DNA from: Diplocarpon mali
Taxonomy: Eukaryota; Ascomycota; Leotiomycetes; Helotiales; Drepanopezizaceae
Reading direction: 5' to 3'
Assembly (NCBI GenBank): GCA_024741835.1
Contig: JAENRP010000444.1
Span: 7,371 to 30,167 of the forward strand
Length of the DNA stretch: 22,797 nt
The position numbers were made by a program, and so were the translations under genes. This document shows, piece by piece, positions 10,814 through 20,815 of this stretch (positions are counted from its first letter, which is position 1; each line of letters starts with the position of its first letter). The notes under the pieces are model-generated. The model was not told the origin of the DNA. It worked only from the letters and a program-made list of their open reading frames with translations, and did no database searches.

Positions 10814-11303
10814 AATCGATCATTGTGTTCTGCGGAAGGGTTGCGATGCAATGTGACATTCGAGGGGGGCGTGTCAATATAAATAGCGCTTTGAAGAAAA
10901 CAAATGTTGCCATCATCGAACATTTCCCCGCCAGAGCCATGACGTTTCTTAGCAATAAAAATCCCTAAAGGTGGGGCCACAAGGCTTTTCAGCCAGTCAA
11001 CAAGCGACAAACAAAGCTTGTATTTTAACAAAGTACAGGGGTGTGTGCAGTTTGGCTTGCGAGTGGAAGAACTTATATCCGACTACAACTGGGCTAGTGC
11101 TTGGTACATATATATAAATCAATGTACGAGTTTATTGCAAATAGAGTATATTACTCCCTCTCCCTCTATCTCTCTCCAAAATTATCGGGACACGCTCGAT
11201 TGATACAATGTGCTCGGCCATCCATCGCACCCCGCCCTCCCCACCCCCCTTCCCCTGAGACGAAATGCTTCTCATCAACGCTCCAGTCTCAGGAAGCCCG
11301 CGC
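10814..11303. other. Intergenic region, probable promoter of the MFS gene
   Basis: AT-rich spacer between the MFS start (minus) and the 3' end of the F-box-like gene (minus). An AT-rich TATAAATA-like element lies at about 10876-10884, 60-70 bp upstream of the MFS start. No convincing gene or RNA seen. Confidence 0.4.
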
Positions 11304-12439
11304 TTAGCCCTCTTCCCTAGTGCTTGTCTTTTCAGAGTCCCGCTTGATATTCCCCTGCGACGCGATGAAAACAGGTGCACAACAACCCTTACCTGGAGCC
11401 GGCCAGAGGATCCGATGGGACCAAAGGTAACGCTCGACCTGGCTCCACCACGCGTCGTAGTTCCACTCCCGTCCATTTCCAAAGTCCTTCCAGACTGTAC
11501 ACTCGAGCGTCACTTTCCCATGCGGCGCAGGACGTTCGGAGGGGGTGAAATCGGTCGGGCAGCGGTCGCAGGACCTCAGCGAGTCGTGGGGACCAGGCTT
11601 CGGGTTGGACAGGCCGACACCGAAAAAGCCCCCCGTGGTAGGGTTCCAGCGGCCGTGGTGCGGGTAGATGAGGATGCTGATTGAGCGTGGGAGCTTGACT
11701 TCTCTGACGGCCGCGCTGGATGGTTTCACTCAGCCGGTGCGTGTGCCAACTGCGAATGGGCTCCGGCTGGGAGGAGATCGTCGGCTGGAAGGAAGTGGTT
11801 TGGCAGTCCAGAGAACAAGATACTCGTCACGCATGAGTAGGCGCCCACCGCTGATGCATGCGGTATCAGACATTTGAAAGGCGAGAAACCCGTCGCTCCA
11901 GTTTCGTTGTATTGACCCCCCCTTTAACAAATCGGCCAACAGAGCCAGTGTTGGCGGTCCGCGCGGTGGTGTTTCATCAGCAAGTGGAGTTTCGAGAACA
12001 GAAAGCCGGTATCTCTCAAGCATAGCTTGTGGCGCAAAAAGCCGTATGCCACCTCTTTGGGCCCTGTTTCGTCCAGGGGCACGTCAAAAGCATCCGTCTC
12101 TAGTGCAGGACGGTGGAGCATCCGGCAAGGGTGACAGTACATAAACTCGAGGGAATCGCGATCCAGGAGGCCGAGGAAAGTCGTGTAGTCAAAGACATCG
12201 TTNNNNNNNNNNGTCCCGAAAGCCATGCGCCCTTGAAAAAAGAAGATTTCCGTTCCAAACTTCTTCTCTACGTCGTGACATGTGAGCATCAGGGCGGCAG
12301 CGAATGGATCGTCTAGATGAAGCGGGATTTTTTCGAAGATCTCCTTCGGCAGCTTGACAAGACTTGGCCGGGTCTTGGTGGCGACGGCGTCTGCGTCGAG
12401 TGTTGGTTTCCACGGTAGAAACTCCTCAGGCAGCGGCAT
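11304..12439 (-). pseudogene. F-box-like protein, disrupted (frameshift, stop and assembly gap)
   Basis: Begins at 12439 (MPLPEEFLPW). An F-box-like helix region LVKLPKEIFEKIPLHLDD lies near residues 28-45, followed by LTCHDVEKKFG and then LGLLDRDSLEFMYCHPCRMLH, a Cys/His pattern seen in a large family of fungal F-box-type proteins. After MKHHR (about 11965) the frame ends at 11924, but the family-like sequence continues in another frame (PPTLALLADLL to LLMRDEYLVLW). That frame meets TGA at 11732-11730 and then continues again in phase (LPRSISILIYPHHGRW, SCDRCPTDFT, VWKDFGNGREW) to 11304. The first break fits a 2-bp gain in the CGCGCG run at 11959-11966. The second could be a stop or a 57-nt intron (GTTGGC to AAG). 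A 10-N gap interrupts the first frame. The F-box would recruit Skp1 for SCF ubiquitin ligase if intact. Sequencing error cannot be excluded. Confidence 0.65.
12203..12212. other. 10-N assembly gap
   Basis: Ten unresolved bases lie inside the F-box-like coding frame. The frame on both sides is maintained if the gap is really 10 nt, so the length may be correct rather than a placeholder. Confidence 1.
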
Positions 12440-13173
12440 GGCACGCAGCCAACGTCATGCCAATCGACAGATCTTTCTACCAAAGTACTGTTTGTCGCAA
12501 GTTGATCTTCGACAGAACCTGACGCATGTGATATCTTGGCAGACATTGCTAATGCCCTGGGTTATTCAGATATTTGCAGAGGTTGGAGTAACTGCGAAAT
12601 GGCGTAAACAGTCAAAAGAACACTGCGAGGAATCGAAGCGGGTAATGTGTGCGCAAGTAAGCTTCTGATTTTGGTGCGATGAGGTAGTAGAACGCTTGAT
12701 CAACAAAATGCGACCTAGTGCCACTTGGGGCTCAAAACTCGGTCCCAGCCAGTGGTGAAAGACACCATTGAAAATCTGGGTTCCCCGAAGACTTGGGAGG
12801 CAAAATAAGAAGATTTGAGCGCGCCCTCGGCATGAGGAGACTTCATAAGTTGATTCTGACCAGCACTGGGCAGTTGCGAAAAGACATGATCAATATTGCA
12901 AACCTCATCACCCACGGTAATAGAGTAATTGGAAAGCGGCGGGAGCACTAGCTAGGCCTAGTGTGGACAGGAGCCAGACCTTGACAGACACTTTTTGAGC
13001 ATGAAATCAAGAACAGACGTAGCCACTTGGCAGGTGCTGTTTATGAGAGAGAGCGTTGTATCTGAAGAACTCCAGGTTGTATTAACGGTAAGACAATCGA
13101 CTCACGGGGTGAGAAAACAGTCAATCGCCGTGGGTATCGCACATATTCTCGCTACGAATCCAAACTCGTCTTC
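12440..13173. other. Intergenic region between two minus-strand genes
   Basis: Holds the 3' flank of the metallophosphoesterase gene and the probable promoter of the F-box-like gene. Short frames exist on both strands (12354-12668 plus, 12715-12948 minus), but none shows recognisable protein character. No repeat or RNA seen. Confidence 0.5.
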
Positions 13174-14898
13174 TCAGCCCGAATCCGAGGCTATTCTTTC
13201 CGGTCGGGGGCGACAATTCACAGCCCCATCTGTTGGCGCGAGCCCTCCATTTGTGTGTTTGTCTTGCAAAGCGCTCGAGTCCTTCGCTGGATGTGCCTTG
13301 CGGATATCCAACCCTCCCGCCTTTCCTGTACCTCGGGACACCACTTGAACCAAAAGAAGAGCTCCGTAAGCGAGCGCAAGCCCTGCGGCGATGAGATCCA
13401 AAATATGTACCAACCACCATATGTGCTGAGTCCCAAGCTCGCAATCCGCAAACTCAAATTTCCAGTCCCAAGTCTCCTCATCGAACCATAGACTCATGAG
13501 TCCTGCGTTACCGGCGAAATCACCCATCATGCTGCGGACTGTGACTTCGCGCAGACCGGGGAGAGACGTCTGCTCATCCAGGTGATGATCCAGGGCTTTC
13601 TTCCACGTTGTGGCTTCCCACTGCCGCTCAGGGGTCGAGGACTGGTTGATGTAGTGGTATACATTGCAGCCCTCGTGGTCGTGCCCGTTGAGAATGATAC
13701 CATTTCGACCAAACCCAGCACCCGGCGCATCAGAATTTCCGCTCATACCAAAGATGCCTTCGAGAAAGCCTTTCGTTGCGTCCTTCGATAAGTGGTTTTG
13801 CTCCTTGACCCCATTGCCAAATTGACCATCAAAAAAATCAAAGAACGGGCCATCGACACAGATCCCAGCATCTTTATACATGGGAATATGCGTTAGCACA
13901 ATTGTGAAGTGTGCAGGCCGGGCCACGTCTTCCGACGAGGTTATCACGCTGTTGAGAAAGCCGTAGGTCTCGTCTTGCATTTCCCGGGAGCCGGCCGGCG
14001 TATCCAGGTTCATATCATTCAGCACCACAATACGCAGCTCCGGAACTGGCCTTTGGGCCGCACCTCCTGCCGCCGAATCCGTCGTCGAATTTACTGGGAG
14101 CCGGAATCGCATCTCGTAGTTCGGATTCCCAAAGACTCTTGTGAACCGGGCCATGCGCTCCTGGGTCAAGTCTCCAGCATATCCAACATCGTGGTTCCCA
14201 GCAACATTAATGATCCTCTTCTTCCACTCCGCGGGATCCTCTCCTAGCACCGGGGTGTCATGGCCTTGTCCTCGCCATGCAAGCTCCTCCGAGACCTTGA
14301 CCCCACCACGGAAGACCCGATTCCAGTACCTCCAGCCGCGGCTCTCAAACTCGTCGTCGTCGATCCACTGGCTGCCCACCAGGTCGCCGAGCACTGTGAC
14401 GTGGGTAGGGTCGGTCCACCAGTGCATCGTCCGATATATGTGCCCAAGGTAGTAGTCGTTTCCGATATGATCGAGCCGTTTGTGGTAAACCCGAAGCGCC
14501 TTCGGTATATCGTCGAGGTAGAAGTCGATCAGATGGTGCAGACGAAGCCGCAGGCGCTCGAGGGCATTGTGCCGCGTGCCATCGGGTCGCAGGGCATCTT
14601 CCCAGAATTTGGAGAGGTGCGGAAAGCTGGCAGCCTCTGCGTCTGGAACGGAGGATTCGCCCTCGAGCTGCGGATCCCCCAGCGCAAGCAGGCGGAAGGG
14701 CGCTACCTTTGCCGCACCCTTGGATGCAAAGGGGGTATGGTGTCGAAGGGTACGGACATATTCGGCGTGTGTATTCTGCTCAGGGGAAGGGAACGCACAG
14801 AGGTGGAATACTGGGTACAAATACAGATAAACAGAGAGCACGAGGCATGGCGGCACCAGAGTTAACAGCGCATAGCGAAGAAAGCACCGAAGGGACAT
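13174..14898 (-). CDS. TED1: Ted1/PGAP5-type metallophosphoesterase (GPI-anchor remodelling)
   Basis: Membrane phosphoesterase of the Cdc1/Ted1/PGAP5 family. In yeast and mammals these enzymes remove an ethanolamine-phosphate side branch from the GPI glycan in the ER, which allows cargo export. The single exon gives 574 aa from the chosen Met (MSLRCFLRYALL). Metal-binding blocks occur in order: GDPQ (74-77), LGDLVGSQW, GNHDVGYAGD, LTHIPMYKD and GHDHEGC; the last, with a Cys after the Glu-Gly, is typical of this branch. A hydrophobic segment lies at about residues 10-31 and another near the C-terminus (IWWLVHILDLIAAGLALAYG), which fits a lumenal catalytic domain held by two membrane passes. 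Upstream in-frame Mets at 14973 and 14943 would add up to 25 residues with no hydrophobic or conserved look, so I prefer 14898. The symbol is by family; paralogue Cdc1 is the alternative. Confidence 0.88.
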   Translation of the reverse strand: MSLRCFLRYALLTLVPPCLVLSVYLYLYPVFHLCAFPSPEQNTHAEYVRTLRHHTPFASKGAAKVAPFRLLALGDPQLEGESSVPDAEAASFPHLSKFWEDALRPDGTRHNALERLRLRLHHLIDFYLDDIPKALRVYHKRLDHIGNDYYLGHIYRTMHWWTDPTHVTVLGDLVGSQWIDDDEFESRGWRYWNRVFRGGVKVSEELAWRGQGHDTPVLGEDPAEWKKRIINVAGNHDVGYAGDLTQERMARFTRVFGNPNYEMRFRLPVNSTTDSAAGGAAQRPVPELRIVVLNDMNLDTPAGSREMQDETYGFLNSVITSSEDVARPAHFTIVLTHIPMYKDAGICVDGPFFDFFDGQFGNGVKEQNHLSKDATKGFLEGIFGMSGNSDAPGAGFGRNGIILNGHDHEGCNVYHYINQSSTPERQWEATTWKKALDHHLDEQTSLPGLREVTVRSMMGDFAGNAGLMSLWFDEETWDWKFEFADCELGTQHIWWLVHILDLIAAGLALAYGALLLVQVVSRGTGKAGGLDIRKAHPAKDSSALQDKHTNGGLAPTDGAVNCRPRPERIASDSG

Positions 14899-15638
14899 GG
14901 AGCTTGCATCTGCGCGTAAAGGATGATGCTGAGTACATTTCATGGGTGCGTGACGGTGGGAGACGCGCCACACTCTTTTGTTCTGGTAACGACACGTGAT
15001 GATCTATTTTTAGAACAAAGGGGCTACATTATCCGCAGCGACGAAATAGGCGCGAGCATTATCCAAGGTTTAGGTTCAGTCTCATATCCGCAAGGTCAAC
15101 TTTGCTTCCAGAGAATATGGGCCTGCTTTGCCTCTTTGAAGACTCGTACCTCATAAACACCTGATTCAAGGATTCGTCTGTTCAGCACTCACCTCCGGTT
15201 GAGGAAGTAACACGTTTCGTGTTCTCTGCTCCATCGCAAAGAAGCGTATTAAATATGATGTTTTAGATACCCAACGGATGTACAGTTGAAAGAGTGCGGG
15301 GAAAGGGAGAAGAAGAGAAGGGAGAAGAAGATGAGGATGGGAAAAGAGGCGATAGAAGAAGAGGAATCACTATAATGAAAAAGTAGAAATAACAGCGCCG
15401 AGTATTTTGCTACTAGAATCAAAGCAATCAGCAGGTCATTGCCTCTGGATGATAGTTCTTATCAACATTTCTCACGTAGACTCGATACAATATGAACAGC
15501 GCTGCTGATAATACAGGGTTTCCACACAGCTATGAGGGACATCAGGTCAAAGACCGTTGAAAATCAACACAAGCGGAACGAGTGTTTGAATGCACTTGAC
15601 AATATCACTCGATCGAATTCGTAGAAATTGTATGACTT

Positions 15639-16184
15639 TCACTGAACAGTTGTCTTCAAGTACGTACTTTTATCGCCGACGGGCATATCGTAACATGCTC
15701 CACCCTGTGATTTGCAGTTCCAGTCCCAGGGCTCAATAAGTCGCCGACATATTCTGTTCAAGCGAAAGCAACCCTGCCGCTGCCTCTCTTCACCGACGGC
15801 ATTTGCTGATCTGGAGCTGGTCCATTGGAAATGCGAGCACGCGTATGGGCTCTCATGGCAGAAAACTGTAAGCAGCAGCTCCCTTTCCCCGATCAAACCC
15901 CTGTCCATACTCTCCTTCATACAGCTCTCTCGCGAAGCCCTCGGCGACGAGCGTCGGATCTCCAGGCCGAACTGTCTCCCTCGTCCCGTCCCACCAGTCT
16001 GTATGAGCTTGATACCCCCCGAGAGGACATCTTTGTCTGGCCACTGCTGGGACTTCCCCGAGCCCTCTGGGAGTATGCTCAAGACACCGGTTGCGTCATG
16101 GAAAGCGAGTAGCTTCTTTGTATTAAAAACAGTAATTGAAGAGAGGATATGGGATTTTCGCATGAGACTAATTGTGACAACCAA
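15639..16184 (-). CDS. Doubtful hypothetical ORF (181 aa)
   Basis: Unrecognised open frame, in a stretch otherwise without genes. An internal start at about 16163 (MRKSHILSS) is possible. No signal peptide, membrane segment or domain is visible. The C-terminal third contains several Cys and Trp residues (QGCFRLNRICRR, WNCKSQGGACYDM). A second frame on the same strand (15853-16044) is also open and more acidic/Gly-rich, so the true exon structure, if any, is unclear. It may equally be chance. Confidence 0.2.
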   Translation of the reverse strand: MVVTISLMRKSHILSSITVFNTKKLLAFHDATGVLSILPEGSGKSQQWPDKDVLSGGIKLIQTGGTGRGRQFGLEIRRSSPRASRESCMKESMDRGLIGERELLLTVFCHESPYACSHFQWTSSRSANAVGEERQRQGCFRLNRICRRLIEPWDWNCKSQGGACYDMPVGDKSTYLKTTVQ

Positions 16185-16947
16185 GTCTAGCTGTTTGGAG
16201 CTGTTTCTCGTGCACGCTCGTGGCAGGCAATGCTGTGAGACATCTACTGCGAGACTTCAATATATCATCCAAAGACGTCGCGAGAGCTTTCTACTGCGTA
16301 GAATGTATCATTGTCCTAGGTGAGATCGCGGCGCAGGTATAGCGAGTCGCTCTTCTATCGCCAGGAGACACGGGCCCTAGACAGAACACAGATCGTTCCA
16401 TGGGTTCGGCTCGGACTATGGATTCCGCTGCTCTCGTATCGAGATGTGCAGAACAGAGGGCTGCACAGTGACGCGGCGCGGCTTTCAAGCCTAGGCCCTT
16501 GTCGAGATGAGAGTTACGGTCTGCAGTGTCTGCGCCGTGAACTCGAATGATTCGAGGTTTCGGCAAAGCCAGCCTCCCACATCTCCGTGTGGATCTCGGA
16601 GACATTGGGAGCAGAGGGGTGACCACAGCCTCCATTGGCCTCTCTGCGATGTTCGGAAAGGGAGAACTAGATGACGACCGGCGACGGAAAACTGCGGCGG
16701 GGTCATGTTTTAAGTGGGGCTCCAGCGGCACAGCCGAGCCCCTGATCTACCCCGTAAGCGAGTTGTTTTCATTCCATTCCGTTCCCAGACCAGACGCTAG
16801 GCGAGGAAGCAGCGAACCGGTTCGGTGCGCGCTCTGTTTATTTGTCACAGAGAAGGAGAAGAAGAAATACTTGGGTTTCAAGCCACTGAAACGCACGAGT
16901 TTCAAGGCGAATCTAAACCGGGCCGGAATGGGGCTCGATCTTGATTA

Positions 16948-16989
16948 CATGTACGTATGTATATATGTATATGTATATACGTATATATA
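16948..16989. repeat. Imperfect TATATG/TACGTA microsatellite
   Basis: An AT-rich alternating purine-pyrimidine tract mixes GTAT, GTATATAT and ACGTATATAT units. It is similar in kind, though not in unit, to the array at the right end of the window. Confidence 0.75.
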
Positions 16990-17111
16990 AGTAGCGATCG
17001 CACGCCCGTATCGAGACCTTCCACCCACGGCTCAGGGTCGGTCTGCATCCGACCAGAGAGGGCCTCGCGTCGGTCGGCTCGCTTACGGGGTTTATATCCC
17101 GTGCTCCCAAG

Positions 17112-17151
17112 GTACTGTACTGTACTGTACTGTACTGTACTGTACTGTACT
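17112..17151. repeat. (GTACT)8 pentanucleotide microsatellite
   Basis: Eight perfect GTACT units over 40 bp, followed by a short CACAG/CACTG-like degenerate stretch to about 17182. The apparent reading frames here (Tyr-Cys-Thr-Val repeats) are products of the repeat and not genes. Confidence 0.95.
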
Positions 17152-17697
17152 TATACTTGCACAGCACAGCACTGCACTGCACTCCCACCCTTTTCGCGTT
17201 CTCGGAGTCGAGTACTCGTACGCTGGATCCAGAGGCCTACCAGAAGGGAGTCCACTGCCCGCACTTCCTTTTTCTTCACTGTATTCTGGTCGGACCCTAC
17301 CATCAAACATCGACCCCTCTCGAAATAAAGAATAGAAGAGGGGGGGGGCAGAGGGTGGGGCAAAAGTGTGGATGTTTCTTGCAGCTGAGTCTCCTGAGAT
17401 TCAGAGCTGTAGAGAGGATCTCGGGTTGATACTACGCTATGCTCCGGAGTCAGAGGTGTTTTGTTCTCACCGGCACGCGGAGAGTCATGTGATAATGAGC
17501 GTCATTTTCGTAGCATACATATACAAGTCATATCCACTCGGTGGCATTGCGTGGAGGCGTATAATTATATACGAAAAAAAAAAAAAAGGATGCATGAATA
17601 GAAGCCTGTCTTTCCAGCCATGCAAGCACCTCAAGAGAGAATCACTGGCCCAGCCACGTGCTGCCCAGCTGCCCATTGTGCCAAACCCTCCCCCCAT

Positions 17698-18927
17698 CTA
17701 GGGAGTGATCTTGCCGACACCCGCGCCGCCGGCGACCGAGGCGACGACCTTGGCGGCTGGCTCGGCGGTGTAGGCGTAGGGGACCTTGAGGGTGCACTCC
17801 TGGGTGATGCGCACGTTGGAGGTGCCGGTGAGGAGGTTGTCGACGTTGCAGATGGCGCCCGGCTCGGCCGAGTCGAGGTTGGTGACCATGGCGAGGTTGG
17901 TGTTGTCGAAGACGCTGGCCTCGACGTAGACCTGGGCGCCCATGCGCGAGTTGATACCCGACGTCTCGGTGCCGGTGATGTGGTTGTTGAAGATGTGCAC
18001 GGTGCCGAAGCGCACCGACGGGAGGCGCGAGTTGACCTGGTCGAACAGGTTGTGGTGGTAGGTGACGTGCAGCTTGCCCGTGTCCTCGGCCGCGTTGCTG
18101 TCCGAGTGACCGATGAGCGAGCCCTTCCAGTGCGAGGAGAACTTGTTCCACGAGATGGTGATGCCGTCGGCGGCGTGCGTGATGTCGAGGAGCCCTGGGA
18201 GGGATCAGTCAGTACAGGTCATGCTATGTAGATATATATGTGTATGTATATATATATATATATTTCTCTTCTTCTTCTTCCTATTCTTCTTCTTCTCCCA
18301 CAGTCTGCTCCGCCCAGCTCTGCTCTGGCATGGGTAGGGCGACTCACCATCGTAGTCATCCTTGCCCCCCACGACGCCGACAGAGGTAAAGTCGTTGTGG
18401 TCGACGAAGATGTCCGTCGACTCGTCGATGGCGATGAGGTCGCCCTTGGGGGGAGCGGGGCCCATCTTCAGGTTCTGGAAGATGACGTTGGTGCCTTTGC
18501 GGACGCGGAAGCCGGTGTCCTTGACGCCCGAGGCGGCGCCCCGGCCGAGGATGGAGGTGTTGCTGCCGACGTCGACGATGCCGCAGCCGGTGAGCATGCC
18601 GTCGATGTACACGATCTTCTTGGCCGTGTTCTTCTTGTCGACGGCGGCCGTGAGGGCCGCGCAGTCCGAGACGGTGGTGGTGGTGCCGCCGGCCCCGCCC
18701 GTGGTAGCCGCGCCGTAGCCGACGGGGCCGTCGCCGGCGGCGGTCGGGCCGTACGTGGGCACCTCGGCTGCGGGAGGGCTGGACGGGCTGGCCGAGCTGG
18801 AGGGAGCCGAGGTTCGGGACGGGGTGGCGGGGCTGGAGGTCCCGACGACGGGAGTCTCCCCGCCACACGGCGCCGCGAGGGCCGAGGAGAAGAGGCCGAC
18901 GGCCGCGGCGAGCATTTGGGTCTTCAT
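17698..18927 (-). CDS. Secreted pectate lyase, polysaccharide lyase family 1
   Basis: Cleaves de-esterified pectate by Ca2+-dependent beta-elimination outside the cell. Exons on the minus strand are 18927-18348 and 18194-17698, giving 358 aa. The GT-AG intron is 153 nt (donor GTGAGT, acceptor CCCAG), and splicing rebuilds KDDYDG/LLDITHAADG in frame. A signal peptide (MKTQMLAAAVGLFSSALAA) is followed by a Ser/Pro/Thr-rich linker to about residue 60 and then the catalytic beta-helix. Visible family features: STDIFVDHNDF (Ca2+-site region), DGITISWNKF, SLIGHSDSN and RLPSVRFG at 250-257, which holds the catalytic arginine motif RxPxxR. The linker has no binding domain attached, which is unusual but seen in fungal enzymes. 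Upstream in-frame Met at 18975 is less likely because it would bury the signal peptide. It resembles Aspergillus PlyA-type enzymes, but no symbol is assigned. Confidence 0.95.
18235..18299. repeat. AT and CTT microsatellites inside the pectate lyase intron
   Basis: On the plus strand, GTATATAT repeats (18241-18262) run into a CTT/TTC-rich stretch (18263-18299). Both lie wholly inside the 153-nt intron and account for most of its length. Confidence 0.85.
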
Positions 18928-20815
18928 GGTGCTGGGTGGAGAAGGGGGAGGGAAAGAGGGGGCAATGAGCGTCAAGACAAAAAAACTCGAAAGGCTAGCT
19001 TGAGCGAGGGGGAAGTTGAAGGAGAAGATCAGACGGAAAAGAATGTACCATGCAAAAGGCGCAGTAGAGAGCGAGAGAATGTAGATGCGGATGAAGAGGA
19101 AGAAATAGGGTGATGGAGCGGCAGAAGACGCTGCTTAAGTACCTCTCACGTCTCTGCCCAGGTCTCCCTGCCATCGGCACACCAGCGCACACGTTTGGTT
19201 GTGACGGCAGACCGTTCCTCTGCATCTGCTTCTCCGACCCCTTTCATCGTCGGCTTGAGGGTCGACGACATGGAGAGCCGCGCGGAGCCGCTTGGCGCAT
19301 CTGCTCGAATAGATGTGAGTCTAGTCGGGCGGATGCAGGTCAAGCCCGAGGTATATCAGCGGCGTCACAGATACATCGACCCTCTCTGTCATCCACACCT
19401 ATACACGTCCTCCTCCTCGGGGCCCGGGCTGCTCGTTCTTGGGGATGCTCCCTGCCCGAGAGAGTGGTTACTTGACTCGGGCAGAAGGCAGCGGATGGAG
19501 GAGCGCAGCGGGCGCGAGTCTCTCGGTGCGCGTCCAAGTGGTGAAGGCGTCTCCGATATTGGATATGCTTAACACATGGGGATATGCTTAGTATATGGAC
19601 CATGCTCAATATACAGAAATATAAAAGCCCTCCGCCAACCCTCTTGGCCATCGCCCTTGGCGTTCCGGCTTTCACCCCCGACCGTGCCTCCTCGCCGCCC
19701 CGTCCGAGTCAGGGGAGCGTCCGGTCTGGCGGCGGCATGCCCTCTCTCTCCGCCGGCGGCACATGCATCGTCAGTCCAGCGATGGTGAGTAGCTACGCAG
19801 GGCGTGGGCAGAAGTCCCCGACCGCGAGACATTCACGATCCACACGCGCGGCCCAGTGGAGGAGACGGAACGACAACGACGGCGAAGAAGATCGAGTCTC
19901 GGAGCCGAAGAACAAGAAGAGGGAGAAGCAAAGAGGGCGTCTGGTGCGCGGCCCAAGTGGTGCCGCGGGCGCCATCTGAAGGAGGATCGGCCGTCTCGTT
20001 CTTCCGATCCGCCGCGAGCGCCGCATCCCTCCCACCGACGGGCGCCCGTGCTGGCACCTCGCCGACGCTCGACCATCTCGACCATCTCGACCATCTCGAC
20101 CAGCTCGACCAGCTCGACCATCGGGCCCTCCACTCGACCATCGGGCCCTCGACGCCGCCCCGACGCCGCGCCGTCCGCGAGACCATCGACGCCGAGTCAG
20201 CCGTCCGCCGGGATGACGCGAGGTCGGATCAAGCGTCGAGGCCGAAGCGCCCAGGCCGGGCGTCGTCAACTCGAGACCCGCGTCGTCAACCTGACACGCG
20301 CGCCAAAAGCCAATCGGCCCCGCGGAACTCGATTTCAAGAAGCCCGGCCGGGAGATGCCCAGCGGGCGGCGGTGCGCAGAAAGGGGGCCGGGGAAAAAAA
20401 ACAAATACGATGGAGGAGGAGAAACCTCATCGGCGCGGTGCGTGCAGGACGTCCCCGGTGCGTGCTTGACTGACTGGGGTCGCGCGCCGGTCGCGAGGAC
20501 TCGCCGGAGCTGTTCGATTTAGAGTCGCGGGGGGGGGGGAACGAGCCATTTGCCGTCCTGTGTTCAGCGTGGTGGATGAATGAACCCTCAGCCGGCTTCT
20601 CTCTAGCATGGTGGGTGCGTGACCCACTCTTCTTATTTCAAGGAGAGGTAGTAGACGGCGAATCTACTTGTGGACTCGTTCTTTTGTCTTTTTTTAAAGA
20701 TACATTTTGAATGCACTCGATACGCTACCTCTGATCGGACTTGATTCTGGTATGATAGATCGATAATCTATGATTTATTTAGCTCTGTGGAAAAGTCACC
20801 GATTGGTCTTGGTAT
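18928..20815. other. GC-rich low-complexity region with no confident gene
   Basis: 18928-19150 is the probable pectate lyase promoter. At 19561-19590 GGATATGCTTA occurs twice 19 bp apart, and ATATAAAAG lies at about 19620, which could be a TATA element for a plus-strand transcript. From about 19650 to 20560 the DNA is very GC-rich and all frames are Arg/Ser/Pro-rich. Long open frames occur on both strands at once (19804-20469 plus, 19793-20404 minus), which points to composition rather than coding. A run of G near 20530 and a sharp drop in GC near 20630 mark the end of the block. Confidence 0.5.
20068..20152. repeat. 9-bp CTCGACCAT minisatellite with short duplication
   Basis: Six 9-bp units (CTCGACCAT three times, CTCGACCAG twice, CTCGACCAT once) cover 20068-20121. 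They are followed by two copies of CGGGCCCTC separated by ACTCGACCAT. The unit is a multiple of three, so it gives Leu-Asp-His/Gln repeats on one strand and Met-Val-Glu repeats on the other. Confidence 0.85.

Larger units (their letters stand above)
14974..17697. other. Long intergenic stretch without a confident gene
   Basis: About 2.7 kb. 15295-15370 is a purine-rich GA/AAG tract. 15639-16184 minus is open for 181 aa and ends with a Cys/Trp-containing segment (PWDWNCKSQGGACY), but it has no signal peptide; a competing minus frame at 15853-16044 is Gly/Asp/Glu-rich (ELYEGEYGQGFDRG). One of the two may be part of an intron-containing gene, but I could not build a model. 16291-16731 minus (146 aa) is Arg/Ser-rich and overlaps other open frames. 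Microsatellites are listed separately. A poly-A run of 14 lies near 17574-17587. Confidence 0.45.

Noticed and set aside
8745..18927. Secondary-metabolite gene cluster around the MFS pump
   Set aside because: No synthase, tailoring enzyme or cluster regulator is present; the neighbours are an F-box-like protein, a GPI-remodelling enzyme and a pectate lyase.
19793..20469. Two long overlapping frames, 221 aa plus and 203 aa minus
   Set aside because: Both are Arg/Ser/Pro-rich, overlap almost completely and contain the 9-bp repeat; high GC removes stops in all frames, so length alone is not evidence.
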